Shown here one piece after another: positions 1 through 8,520 of a stretch of 64,000 nucleotides of DNA. How positions within the stretch are numbered: position 1 is the first letter of the stretch; each line of letters begins with the position of its first letter. The position numbers were made by a program, and so were the translations under genes. The stretch lies in contig JAFVXE010000019.1 of the NCBI GenBank assembly GCA_017501255.1, positions 1-64,000 on the forward strand. Direction: 5' to 3'. Origin of the DNA: Clostridia bacterium (GTDB taxonomy: Bacteria; Bacillota; Clostridia; Christensenellales; Aristaeellaceae). Below the pieces are notes generated by a model, which did no database searches, was not told the DNA's origin, and saw only the letters and a program-made list of their open reading frames with translations.

Positions 1-31
1 CCGGCTCCACTTTCCTTCTTGGAAAGCTCAT

Positions 32-116
<85 letters not shown>

Positions 117-148
117 AAGTCCTTCTCACCGCCGAGAAGGCATCACTT

Positions 149-235
149 GCGGGAATGGCGGAATTGGCAGACGCGCATGATTCAGGTTCATGTGTTCTCA
201 CGGACATGCAGGTTCAAGTCCTGTTTCCCGCACCA
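149..235 (+). tRNA. tRNA-Leu (CAG)
   Basis: The acceptor stem GCGGGAA pairs with TTTCCCGC, and CCA is encoded. The anticodon stem is CATGA/TCATG with loop TTCAGGT, giving anticodon CAG, which reads CUG, the main Leu codon of the neighbouring genes. It has a class II long variable arm and lies 32 bp after tRNA-Tyr, so the two are probably co-transcribed. Confidence 0.97.
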
Positions 236-240
236 ACAGC

Positions 241-296
241 AAATAATCCGAACCACTTATTCCTCATCGGAAAAGGGTTCGGATTATTTGTTTTCT
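241..296 (+). terminator. terminator of the tRNA pair
   Basis: A perfect 14-bp stem (AAATAATCCGAACC at 241-254 with GGTTCGGATTATTT at 276-289) is followed by a T-rich tract (GTTTTCTTC), immediately after tRNA-Leu. Confidence 0.9.
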
Positions 297-350
297 TCAC
301 AGAAGATGAGATTAGAGCAATCACACCCAGACGAAGGGGAGAATAACAAA

Positions 351-385
351 AAGCGGGATGCCATCATTACGATGACATCCCGCTT
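351..385. terminator. hairpin next to a mobile-repeat remnant
   Basis: A 10-bp stem AAGCGGGATG/CATCCCGCTT. It is followed directly by the sequence TCAGACTGTC, which is the left end of the terminator-nested repeat described at 24732 and 33964. Confidence 0.65.
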
Positions 386-432
386 CAGACTGTCAAAGAA
401 GCCACTTTGTCGAGTTGCAAAGTGGCTTCTTT
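385..432 (+). repeat. terminator-nested repeat, minimal remnant (copy D)
   Basis: It begins with TCAGACTGTCAAA, identical to the left end of the full copies, and goes straight into a perfect 15-bp hairpin (395-409 with 418-432). That hairpin resembles the last stem of the full element (GTCAAAAAAGCC...). The body of the element is missing. The hairpin probably serves as the terminator of the response-regulator gene on the minus strand, whose stop codon is at 436. Confidence 0.55.
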
Positions 433-435
433 GTT

Positions 436-1068
436 TCATTCCCCCCGGTACTCCCCGATCACCAGCCCGCTTTCCCTGGCACGGACCGCCAGCTCCGTGC
501 GGTTGGCAAACTGGGTCTTTTCCCGGATGCGGAGAATGTGCTGCTTGACCCGGGTAACGGAAAGGCAAAGGGTTTCGGCGATGGCTGCGTCGGTTTTGCC
601 GCTTACCAACTCCCTGAGCACCTCCAGTTCCCGCTCGGTAAAATCATTGCTGAGCGCCGCCCCCAGACGGGTGATGGGTGCGGAATCCGGGTAGATGGAT
701 TCTCCTGCCATGGTTCGATCCATGATCTTGAGCAACGCCTCGGCGGTAGGCTCCTTGTACCAGAAGCTGTCCACCCCGATCTTGCGGGCGTGAGCGATGT
801 AGCTGTACTCCGGCTGACTGGTGATGATGATGATCTTGGTTTGCGGATATAGCTGCTTCAGCTTTTCCGCCACCTCGATGCCATTGGCATCCATGGCGGT
901 GCATACATCCATCAGGATCAGATCCACCCGGTTGGTCATGCAGTAAAGCTCTGCCATGGCTGCACTGTCCAGCGAGGGCAGCAGGTGGTAGCTTTGGCTG
1001 GTGCTGATAAAAATCTCCAGCAGTTTTCTCGCCATAGGGTCATCTTCCACGATCAAAACGTTATACAT
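436..1068 (-). CDS. NarL/FixJ-type response regulator (210 aa)
   Basis: Two-component transcription factor. The receiver domain (about residues 1-120) has the acidic pocket E8-D9-D10, phospho-acceptor D54 (LILMDVC), S84 and K105. A LuxR-type helix-turn-helix follows at about 143-200 (FTERELEVL, then LSVTRVKQHILRIREKT). I chose the ATG at 1068 because it overlaps the stop of the upstream histidine kinase and has GGAG about 9 nt before it, so the pair is translationally coupled and a cognate pair. Its likely target is the palindromic operator at 4083-4138 between its own operon and the divergent secreted-protein genes (inference). Confidence 0.93.
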   Translation of the reverse strand: MYNVLIVEDDPMARKLLEIFISTSQSYHLLPSLDSAAMAELYCMTNRVDLILMDVCTAMDANGIEVAEKLKQLYPQTKIIIITSQPEYSYIAHARKIGVDSFWYKEPTAEALLKIMDRTMAGESIYPDSAPITRLGAALSNDFTERELEVLRELVSGKTDAAIAETLCLSVTRVKQHILRIREKTQFANRTELAVRARESGLVIGEYRGE

Positions 1069-2344
1069 CCATCCCCACTCCTTTCTCAAAGATGATGGTC
1101 AGCGTAAAGCGAGGTTCCGTTTCCATCTTCATCTGCCCGCCTGCGGTTTCAATCTTCCTGCGGGCGGTACTCAGGCCGCCGCCCTCCGTGACGGTTGCAG
1201 TCGGCTCTGTACCATCGTTGGTATAGCGGATGATATAGGCATTCTCCGTTTTCTCCACGTCGATCCACAGCTGTTTTGCCCCTGCATGGCGCACGGCATT
1301 GGTCAGCGTCTCCGCACCGACAGCGGCGATGAGCTTCCGCTGCTGTGCATTTTCCGGCAGCTGCCCATTCACATGCACCTGTATGCCGATGGCTTTCGCA
1401 GCGTTCCGGAGGCTTGCAAGGGAGTCGGCATCCTGCTGAGGTTCTGCTTCCAGCCGCAGCACGTCGATGTTGCGCTGCCAGATATCGATGATTCTGTTTG
1501 CATCGCCGGTCTCATATTGCAGATAATGGCGTGTCATCAGCAAAGCTTGACCGAGGAAGCCGTGCAGATTGACGCGGGTTTCCAGCCGTTCCCGGGCGAT
1601 CACATACTCATCCACCTTGTCGCCATAGGTGCGGATACGGGCATTCATTTCTTCCAGTTCGCTGTGCTTGGAGCGCAGTTCATCCACCAACTGATGTTGC
1701 CTGGTGGTATCTGCGGCGGCGATCTGGATCACGCCGTCAAGCTCTTCCCGGTGAAATGTCCAGATGGTGTCATCCGGCAAGCGGAATTCGGGCCGTTCAC
1801 CGGCGGTGATGCGTACCGCGCCCGCTACCGGCTCCTGACAGACCAACGCCTGCCAGAACAGCTCCGCATTTTGCAAGGCCTTGCCGAACAGGGCATGGCT
1901 CAGTTGGTTCATGCGGTGGTTGGTGAGCAGCACCAGACCGTTGGGCTGGGAGAAGCACAGGCCTGTCTCCAACTGATCCAGACTTTCCTTGATGGAGGAA
2001 GGCGTAATGGCTTTCTTGCGGCGACTTCGTTCCTCCATCATCACCATGCCGAAGAAGGCGGCAATGGCCAGCCATACCAACAGCGAAAAAACCACCGACT
2101 GCTGCGCAAACCACAGGGATATGGTCGGAATATTCGCCGGAGCACGCTCTGCCGGGATGACAGAGGCGTACAACAGCAGCATGGCAGCAATCACCGCCGT
2201 GCACATTGGCAGCAGGAACAGCTTGGCGCCCCCCTGCTTTTTGCCCACAAGAATGCAGGTGCAGAGCCCGGCGATCATGGTCAGAAACAGCAGCGTGGCA
2301 AGGATGGTTTTGCACGCCATGGGGAGGGAGGCATAAGTCAGCAT
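1061..2344 (-). CDS. sensor histidine kinase, HisKA_3-like (427 aa)
   Basis: Inner-membrane kinase for the adjacent response regulator. Three hydrophobic segments (about 13-33, 42-62 and 80-103) are followed by a PAS-like linker (about 115-215), a coiled coil (about 215-260) and a catalytic part. H261 in LHGFLGQALL is the likely phospho-acceptor. The N-box is ETLTNAVRHA (N349) and the G-box EGGGLSTARRKIE (about 387-399). The position is typical of NarX/DegS-type kinases that partner LuxR-type regulators. It overlaps both neighbours by a few bases (ATGCTGA and GATGTATAA), indicating a tight operon. The ligand is unknown. Confidence 0.9.
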   Translation of the reverse strand: MLTYASLPMACKTILATLLFLTMIAGLCTCILVGKKQGGAKLFLLPMCTAVIAAMLLLYASVIPAERAPANIPTISLWFAQQSVVFSLLVWLAIAAFFGMVMMEERSRRKKAITPSSIKESLDQLETGLCFSQPNGLVLLTNHRMNQLSHALFGKALQNAELFWQALVCQEPVAGAVRITAGERPEFRLPDDTIWTFHREELDGVIQIAAADTTRQHQLVDELRSKHSELEEMNARIRTYGDKVDEYVIARERLETRVNLHGFLGQALLMTRHYLQYETGDANRIIDIWQRNIDVLRLEAEPQQDADSLASLRNAAKAIGIQVHVNGQLPENAQQRKLIAAVGAETLTNAVRHAGAKQLWIDVEKTENAYIIRYTNDGTEPTATVTEGGGLSTARRKIETAGGQMKMETEPRFTLTIIFEKGVGMDV

Positions 2345-3996
2345 GCCTTGGCACCTCCCTCCGCCAGCGTTGCTTCGATGATCAGGTCTTCCTCCTGCAC
2401 TTCACAGGCAACCGTGCCGCCCGCCAGTGTAAAGGCCGGCGGATTGTTGACCACCTGCTTGCAACCTGCCTGAATACGCAGCCGCAAAACGCCCCCGGTA
2501 CATTCTGCCGTTACCATCATGGCGCTCAGCTTGCTTTGCAGCGTCTCCGTCACATCCTCAAACCAATCGTACAGGGCAACGATCTGCTCCACAGCAGCCT
2601 GACCGTCGCAGCGGCGATCCAGATAGGTGATCACACCGCACAGGCGCAGATTATCCAAGGATTCCCACAGGCAGGATTCCAGTTCCTTGGCGGACACCGC
2701 TGCCTTTTCCTCTCCCAGCAGGATCAGATTGGCGCGGCGCTTGATATATGCGCTGATGACACACACCTGTGAAAGCAGCTCGTTGGCTTCATTGGGATGC
2801 TTCCGGCTCTGCTTGATCAGCTCATCCACCCGGTTCAGCTGAGGCGCGATTTCCCGGGCAATACGGTCGTACAGACGGCTTTTTTCCTCAGCCCGCAGGC
2901 GGCGTTCCCGCAGATCCACCTCGGCCTTCAGCAGGTCGTAGCGTTCACCCAGACGATCGTTGGTATCCCGCAGATGCTCTGCCAGATCGTTGATGGTCTT
3001 GACATCGTCCTGCCAGTAGATATGCCCGCCGTGGATGGCCTGATGGTGCAGGATGGTATCGCCCAGATCGACAGGCTCATGCCGTGCCTGTTCCATCACC
3101 GCTTGTTCCAGCGGAGCGGCGTTGGCAGAGGTATAGTGGGTCTGCCCGTGCTCGTCCACAATCTGGGCAGCGATGGTGGATCTTTCAAACAGCCCGCGGT
3201 AATTCATGTTGGAGGGGATCAGACCGCTCTGGATGGCTCCCTCCAGCAGCAGGACGATGATCAGGCTGTCGATGGCGGTCAGGTCGCACTCAATGTAGCC
3301 CAAGCTGTAGACGATCCAGAAGCCGATGCCCAAAATGGCGACCACCAGCGGCATGGTTTGAAAGTGCTTGCTGCCGGGCACGCGGCTTTTCACCATCAGC
3401 CCGATGACAAAGAACAGCGCCAGCACGAAAAACCATGCCATCACCGGGATGTACATCAGTCCGTAGCCATAGTCGCTGTTGTAGGCTTCAAAACCGTTTG
3501 GGAAGGTGAACACCAGCTGGTGCAGATCGTTGGTGAACACCGTGCCCAGCAGAAACAGCGCCGGAATGAACAGATAGCGCATCCACACAGGAGAATGGTA
3601 GCCCTCTGGTTTGCCAATGTGATCAACGACGAACACACCGATCAGCGGCACCAGAATCATGGCAATGTAAAAGGCATACCAGCAATAGCGACCAATAGGC
3701 TCTGTAATGATGACATAGTCATATTTGATGATGCGCACAACCTGCCAGAAGAGCAACAGCCCGCCCACCCACAGCAGCATTTTTCGGATGGCAGTATGCA
3801 GGATGCGCCGCCGGATGGAGATGCACCAGAACACCGTCAGCGTCACCTGAATGACCCAGCGCAGGGTCATCATCGCGATGGCAGACAGCGAGTTTTCCGT
3901 CATGGGGTGAAACACAAAGCGCAGCGAATACGCAAACAGCAATGCGGCTGCGATCAGCAGCAAATTGGTAACAGAACGTTTTTTGGAAAGCGGCAT
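2338..3996 (-). CDS. 7TM sensor-like membrane protein without a kinase ATPase (552 aa)
   Basis: First gene of the two-component operon. The N-terminal ~240 residues carry about seven hydrophobic segments, like the histidine-kinase N-terminal 7TM region. A PAS-like part (about 270-340) and a long coiled coil (about 340-420) follow. The C-terminal ~130 residues show no recognisable N-box or G-box, although the layout is that of a kinase. The ATG at 3996 is preferred because AAGGAAG lies 8 nt upstream; the frame extends to a TTG at 4020. Its stop overlaps the kinase start. It may be a co-sensor or a degenerate kinase; the function is inferred from context only. Confidence 0.8.
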   Translation of the reverse strand: MPLSKKRSVTNLLLIAAALLFAYSLRFVFHPMTENSLSAIAMMTLRWVIQVTLTVFWCISIRRRILHTAIRKMLLWVGGLLLFWQVVRIIKYDYVIITEPIGRYCWYAFYIAMILVPLIGVFVVDHIGKPEGYHSPVWMRYLFIPALFLLGTVFTNDLHQLVFTFPNGFEAYNSDYGYGLMYIPVMAWFFVLALFFVIGLMVKSRVPGSKHFQTMPLVVAILGIGFWIVYSLGYIECDLTAIDSLIIVLLLEGAIQSGLIPSNMNYRGLFERSTIAAQIVDEHGQTHYTSANAAPLEQAVMEQARHEPVDLGDTILHHQAIHGGHIYWQDDVKTINDLAEHLRDTNDRLGERYDLLKAEVDLRERRLRAEEKSRLYDRIAREIAPQLNRVDELIKQSRKHPNEANELLSQVCVISAYIKRRANLILLGEEKAAVSAKELESCLWESLDNLRLCGVITYLDRRCDGQAAVEQIVALYDWFEDVTETLQSKLSAMMVTAECTGGVLRLRIQAGCKQVVNNPPAFTLAGGTVACEVQEEDLIIEATLAEGGAKAC

Positions 3997-4054
3997 AGGG
4001 TTTTCTTCCTTACTATGCAATGTCGGTAGTCATTGATGTGCCTTGTCATTTTCG

Positions 4055-4083
4055 ATTATAACAATTCCGTATCTATTTGACCA
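4055..4083 (-). promoter_or_regulatory. promoter of the sensor/kinase/regulator operon
   Basis: On the minus strand, TGGTCA (4083-4078), a 17-bp spacer and TATAAT (4060-4055), about 60 nt before the first gene. The -35 box abuts the left arm of the inverted repeat at 4083-4138. Confidence 0.7.
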
Positions 4084-4138
4084 CTATACAAAAGTACCTT
4101 TTTTCCACTCCATCTGAAAAACAGTACTTTCGTGTAGT
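4083..4138. promoter_or_regulatory. long-spaced inverted repeat, candidate operator
   Basis: The left arm ACTATACAAAAGTAC (4083-4097) and right arm GTACTTTCGTGTAGT (4124-4138) are inverted copies matching at 13 of 15 positions. Their centres are 41 bp apart, about four helical turns. The repeat sits between the divergent regulator operon and the secreted-protein gene at 4247, and its left arm touches the -35 box of the regulator operon. It is probably the site of the adjacent LuxR-type regulator (inference). Confidence 0.6.
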
Positions 4139-4246
4139 TCCGCAAAAACTCCCTGATTGGTACAATAATGCTGAGGAAATATCTGTAGAACGAGACGAAA
4201 ACTGATAACCGGCGTAAACAGTCGAAGGATTAAAAAGGATCAAATC

Positions 4247-6283
4247 ATGAAAGGATCGATCTTAATGAAGAAGTTTCTGAGTTTCCTTTTGGCAGCCCTC
4301 CTGCTGCTGAGCTGCATCCCCGCCATGGCGGAGGAATTCCCCAAGCTGGACAACGGTGCTGCATGGGACTATATTGGCGACTGGTTTGGCGTGTCCGGTA
4401 TGGATGTCATGGGCGACCCGACCACCGATTATCCTGAACTCAAACTGTGCCTGTATCTAAACGGTCTTGGCGACCTCTATCTGGATGGCGGCAAGAAGGA
4501 AGTTGTGGGCTGGTATGTGGAGGAGGGCAATGTATTCCTCGCCCGTACTGTTGACGGTGTTCCCAAGGCTGACGAAATCTTTGCTTACGCCTATAAGGAC
4601 GATACCGGCCGCCTGGTGGTGGATCTGATGACTGTCTCCGTGCGTTGCGAGCAGGAAGGAGAAGAATACACAGACGTGGTATGGCCCGAGTTCAATGCCG
4701 AAGATGCCAAGTACTTCATCGGTACATGGGAGGCTGTCACCTACATCAGCGAGGGCGAGGAAATCCCTGCCGAGCTGATCGGGCCGATGACCTTCGTTCT
4801 GAACGACGATGGCACTGCCCAGTCCATCGAAGGCGAGGAAGAGCCTTACGAACTGCGCTGGTACAGCGATTATTCCGTGGCTTATCTGGGCGAGACCCCC
4901 ACGGAGCTGGTGGAAATCTCCTTTGACGGCAACGGCAACATCTCCGTTAAAATGGATGCCGAAACCACCATCATTATGGCTCCCGTGGCAGAAGTTGTTG
5001 AAACCGGTACCATTCTGGGCACTTGGGAAAGCAGTGACAGAACGGTGGAGATTACCGAGGACGGCAAGCTGAAGCTCATCTACAAGGAAGATGGGTACAC
5101 CAACCACATGGAATGGGAGATTGTGGACGGCATCCCCACCGTTACGCTGGGTACCTGGAAGGATTCCACCATTGAGTTCGTGGATGGCTATCTGATCATC
5201 AACTATTCCGTTCAGCAGAAGCTGACCCGTGTGGGCGCTGTGCCTGAGATTTATGTTGGCCCCGGCGGATTCTCCGTGCCTGCAGGCGACAGCTCTGACT
5301 CCTTCCTCGGCGATTGGGTGGAGGAAAGCGGCCGCGGCGTGCTCACCTTCAACAGAGATTTCACCGCTGTGATGAACTTTACCGATGGCCGTGTGTATGA
5401 CATGAACTGGAAGACCACGGAAGATGGCGCCATGTTCACCAGTGGCAATTGGTTCGATACGCCCATGGTCATCGAAGACGAAAACACCCTGAACATTGGT
5501 GGCGGCTGGATGATCCTCTACCGCGAAGGCGAGGAAGAACCCACCGAAAACACAACGGAACCCGAAGAAGCTCCCGTTGAGCCTGACGCAGCAGAGGGCG
5601 AAACCACGCCCCGGCCCGAGGAGGGCGGCGACCCCTACATCGGCAAAAAGTTTGTGCTGGTGGGTGCTTCCATCAATGGCATCAATCTTTCTGCGGAACA
5701 GCTGAACGCCGCCGGTGACTATGTCATCTTCAATGCGGACGGCAGCGTGGAACTGTTCATGAGTGACCGCATGGTGGAGACCCTCGGCTGGACCCGTGGC
5801 ACTGTAACGGTTGTGGGCGCTGAGCACGACGGCTTCTGCGTGGATTATTACGGCACCTATTACAACTTCGGTATCACCGGCGATGGCCTGATGCTGGATT
5901 ACTTTGGTACGCCCCGTTTCTACGAACCGGAAGTGAAGGAAGAAGCTGCTGTCCCGGCTGCTCCTGATGCAGCAGCTCCTACCCTGCCGGAAGCCGCCGG
6001 TCTGGATACCTGTATGAATAAAAAATATGTGGCAAAAACCTACACTGCCGCCGGATATACCGCCGATGCCTCCATGCTGGGCGCAGAATATGCGCTGACC
6101 CTGAAGCCCGCCGGCACCTGCGAACTGATTTCGGCCGGCTTCCCTGTGCTGCTGAACTGGGCTTCGGAAGAGGATCGGCTGGTCATCGACTACATGGGCG
6201 CTGCCACCTATTATGTAACCCCCACCGCCGACGGCCTGGATCTGGATATGAACGGCATGGTGCTGAACATGGTGGCTGAGTAA
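4247..6283 (+). CDS. secreted acidic multi-repeat protein (678 aa)
   Basis: A signal peptide (KKFLSFLLAALLLLSC...AMAEE, cleavage about residue 28) is followed by about six repeats of roughly 90-110 residues. Each opens with an aromatic G-x-W-like motif (IGDWFG, IGTWEA, LGTWES, LGDWVE, IGKKFV, MNKKYV), as in lipocalin-like beta-barrel domains. A Pro/Glu/Thr-rich linker lies at about residues 425-460. The ATG at 4247 has AAAAAGGAT 7 nt upstream; a second ATG at 4265, also with an AAAGGA, gives a more conventional signal peptide start. It is divergent from the two-component operon and heads the five-gene cassette. No enzymatic motif is visible, and the function is unknown. Confidence 0.85.
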   Translation: MKGSILMKKFLSFLLAALLLLSCIPAMAEEFPKLDNGAAWDYIGDWFGVSGMDVMGDPTTDYPELKLCLYLNGLGDLYLDGGKKEVVGWYVEEGNVFLARTVDGVPKADEIFAYAYKDDTGRLVVDLMTVSVRCEQEGEEYTDVVWPEFNAEDAKYFIGTWEAVTYISEGEEIPAELIGPMTFVLNDDGTAQSIEGEEEPYELRWYSDYSVAYLGETPTELVEISFDGNGNISVKMDAETTIIMAPVAEVVETGTILGTWESSDRTVEITEDGKLKLIYKEDGYTNHMEWEIVDGIPTVTLGTWKDSTIEFVDGYLIINYSVQQKLTRVGAVPEIYVGPGGFSVPAGDSSDSFLGDWVEESGRGVLTFNRDFTAVMNFTDGRVYDMNWKTTEDGAMFTSGNWFDTPMVIEDENTLNIGGGWMILYREGEEEPTENTTEPEEAPVEPDAAEGETTPRPEEGGDPYIGKKFVLVGASINGINLSAEQLNAAGDYVIFNADGSVELFMSDRMVETLGWTRGTVTVVGAEHDGFCVDYYGTYYNFGITGDGLMLDYFGTPRFYEPEVKEEAAVPAAPDAAAPTLPEAAGLDTCMNKKYVAKTYTAAGYTADASMLGAEYALTLKPAGTCELISAGFPVLLNWASEEDRLVIDYMGAATYYVTPTADGLDLDMNGMVLNMVAE

Positions 6284-6295
6284 AGCCGCAACTGC

Positions 6296-6326
6296 CTGCC
6301 GGAGATAGCTCCGGCAGACGTTTTCA
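6296..6326 (+). terminator. terminator after the secreted repeat protein
   Basis: A 9-bp stem CTGCCGGAG/CTCCGGCAG (6296-6304 with 6309-6317) is followed by ACGTTTTC. It is short of T residues, so read-through into the next gene is possible. Confidence 0.65.
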
Positions 6327-6364
6327 AAACAAGCCGCACATTGATGCAAACGGAGATGAGAGAC

Positions 6365-7246
6365 ATGAAAATCGGTAAGATCATCCTCATCGTGCTGGGT
6401 GTTGCCCTGATCGCTTTGGGCGTTAAGGGTCTGATGGACATCCCCGGTCAAAAAGCCCTGCTGGAGAATGCTGTTTATCTGGAAGAACCCATCATCCTGC
6501 CGGAAAACGAAGGCCAGCTGGTGATCATCCACGGCAAGCCAGAAATGACGGCTCCTGCCTGTGACGAGGAACTGGGGCTGACCCTTGACACCATCAAGGC
6601 TTACCGCTACGCTGAGGAGTACAAGCTGATTTCCAGCGAGCAATTGCTGTATAAGTACGGCTGGGTAGCCAAGGGCCAGAAGAGCATCGTGGGCGAGGCC
6701 TCAGTCGGCGAATTTGCTCTGGATGAAAAGACACTGGTGGGTCTCCCTGTCGACAGCGAATACGACGGCTTTGATACTGCGGAGCTCAGTGCCAACGGCT
6801 ATGTATTGGGCCGCGGAAAAACCAAGGAAGGCGCTCCGACGGAACGTTGGTGGGTGATCGCCGGTGGCAAATACTACTACGATGCATTTGAATACAGCGG
6901 AAATACGGATATCCCCCATCTCACCCGCGAGATGAACAAAGAGATCGCCTTGGAGCGAGAGGGCGCAAAGGCTTACGCTTACAAGGTTTATACCGGAGCC
7001 GGTGAGCAGGAAATGACCATCGCCGGCATCCAGCAGGGGAATCTCCTTGTGGCAGACGACACGCTGGGGCCTATTGTGAAAGATGGCGTACTCAGCAAGG
7101 AACAGATCCTGTCTGCCAATCAGAGTGGCATCATGGGCGGTTCCATCGTCTTTATGCTGATTGGCGCTGTGCTGGCGGTTCTGGGTCTGCGCAAGCCCAA
7201 AGTCAAAGCCCATACAACTTATGATAAGGAGCAAGCAAACCAATGA
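6365..7246 (+). CDS. TMEM43-like membrane protein (293 aa)
   Basis: A hydrophobic helix at the N-terminus (about residues 5-22) and another near the C-terminus (about 259-280) flank a ~230-residue soluble domain with an aromatic core (RWWVIAGGKYYYDAFEY). This layout matches the TMEM43 (DUF1625) family of membrane proteins, whose bacterial role is not established. The ATG at 6365 has GGAG 9 nt upstream; earlier in-frame starts lack a Shine-Dalgarno sequence. Its stop overlaps the start of the zinc-ribbon gene (ATGA), so the two are translationally coupled. Confidence 0.75.
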   Translation: MKIGKIILIVLGVALIALGVKGLMDIPGQKALLENAVYLEEPIILPENEGQLVIIHGKPEMTAPACDEELGLTLDTIKAYRYAEEYKLISSEQLLYKYGWVAKGQKSIVGEASVGEFALDEKTLVGLPVDSEYDGFDTAELSANGYVLGRGKTKEGAPTERWWVIAGGKYYYDAFEYSGNTDIPHLTREMNKEIALEREGAKAYAYKVYTGAGEQEMTIAGIQQGNLLVADDTLGPIVKDGVLSKEQILSANQSGIMGGSIVFMLIGAVLAVLGLRKPKVKAHTTYDKEQANQ

Positions 7247-8520
7247 GTACTGTAGCCTACAAATGCCCCAATTGTGCCTCTTCCCTCACCTTTAACGGAG
7301 AAAAAATGGCCTGCGGCGCTTGTGGCAGTCAGTTTGATCTGGCTGCCGTGGAAGCCATGTACGCTGCCCAGACCAGCGGCGGCATCGACTTCGACACCCC
7401 CGACGAGGGCTATGCCGCCTCCGATGTAGCCCAGATGAAGGCATATCGCTGCAAAAGCTGCGGCGCGGAGCTGATCACCGAGGGCACCACCACCGCCACC
7501 GAGTGCCCCTACTGCGGCAGCCCCACCATTCTGCCTGACCGCATCGAGGGCGGCATCCGCCCCGAACTGGTGGTTCCCTTTGCCATCTCCAAGGAAGAAG
7601 CTCAGAAGATGTTTGAGGACTACTTCCAGGGCAAAAAGCTGCTGCCCAACATCTTCAAAAAGGATAATCAGATCGCCGAGATCCGTAAGCTGTATGTGCC
7701 CTACTGGCTGTTCGACTGCGACGCGGATGCCACCATCGTCTACAGCGCGGAAAAACGCCGCACCCAGCGTACTGACGAGTGGGAGATCGAGACCATCGAG
7801 CACTACATCGTCAACCGCAGCGGCACCATGAGCTTTGAGAACATTCCTGTGGACGGCAGCGTGAAGCTGGACAACAAGATCAGCGAATCGCTGGAGCCCT
7901 ACGACCTGACCAAGGCCGTACCCTTCTCCCCCTCCGTGCTGTCCGGCTCGCTGGCAGACCATGCGGACGTGGATGCGGCAGGCTGCGAAAAGCGGGCTGT
8001 GGAGCGGGTGGAAAAAAGCATCACCAATGCCATTCGCAGTACCGTTACCGGCTACACCAGCGTCAGCGAGCGCAGCAAGGGCTTCTCCTCCAAGGGCGGC
8101 AAGGTGACCCCGGTGCTTCTTCCTGTATGGCTCATCACCACCGTGAAGGATGGCAAGACCTACACCTTCGCCATCAATGGTCAGACTGGCAAGCTGACCT
8201 GCGACGTGCCCACCGACAAGGGCAAGGCCTTCCTGTGGGGCGCTGGCGCTTTTGCGGGCGTGATGGGCATCGGCGCGCTGATCCTTCACCTGATCAAGAA
8301 AATGGGCAGCGGCACCATGCTGCTGGTAGGCCTTCTTGGTCTGATCGCCGCCTTTGGCGTGATTGCGACCCTGATCGGGCAGCTGAAGCAGGCTTCCAGC
8401 CAAACCAGCGCATCCGGGTATTCCCGCGAAGGTGGCTTGCAGCTGAGCCTGGAGCAGGATCTGTACCTCTACACCAAAATCAATCGGAAAAAGATTGAGA
8501 AGCAGGAGCAGGCATCATGA
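7243..8520 (+). CDS. membrane protein with two N-terminal zinc ribbons (425 aa)
   Basis: Two CxxC pairs (C8/C11 and C24/C27) and a second set (C70/C73 and C88/C91, the latter as CPYCGSPT) make two zinc ribbons. A ~230-residue soluble region follows, then two transmembrane helices (about 330-348 and 359-378) and a short charged tail. Similar proteins are annotated only as zinc-ribbon-containing. It is coupled by ATGA overlaps to both the TMEM43-like gene before it and the SH3 protein after it, so the three products are probably made in equal amounts and may act together at the membrane. Confidence 0.8.
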   Translation: MSTVAYKCPNCASSLTFNGEKMACGACGSQFDLAAVEAMYAAQTSGGIDFDTPDEGYAASDVAQMKAYRCKSCGAELITEGTTTATECPYCGSPTILPDRIEGGIRPELVVPFAISKEEAQKMFEDYFQGKKLLPNIFKKDNQIAEIRKLYVPYWLFDCDADATIVYSAEKRRTQRTDEWEIETIEHYIVNRSGTMSFENIPVDGSVKLDNKISESLEPYDLTKAVPFSPSVLSGSLADHADVDAAGCEKRAVERVEKSITNAIRSTVTGYTSVSERSKGFSSKGGKVTPVLLPVWLITTVKDGKTYTFAINGQTGKLTCDVPTDKGKAFLWGAGAFAGVMGIGALILHLIKKMGSGTMLLVGLLGLIAAFGVIATLIGQLKQASSQTSASGYSREGGLQLSLEQDLYLYTKINRKKIEKQEQAS

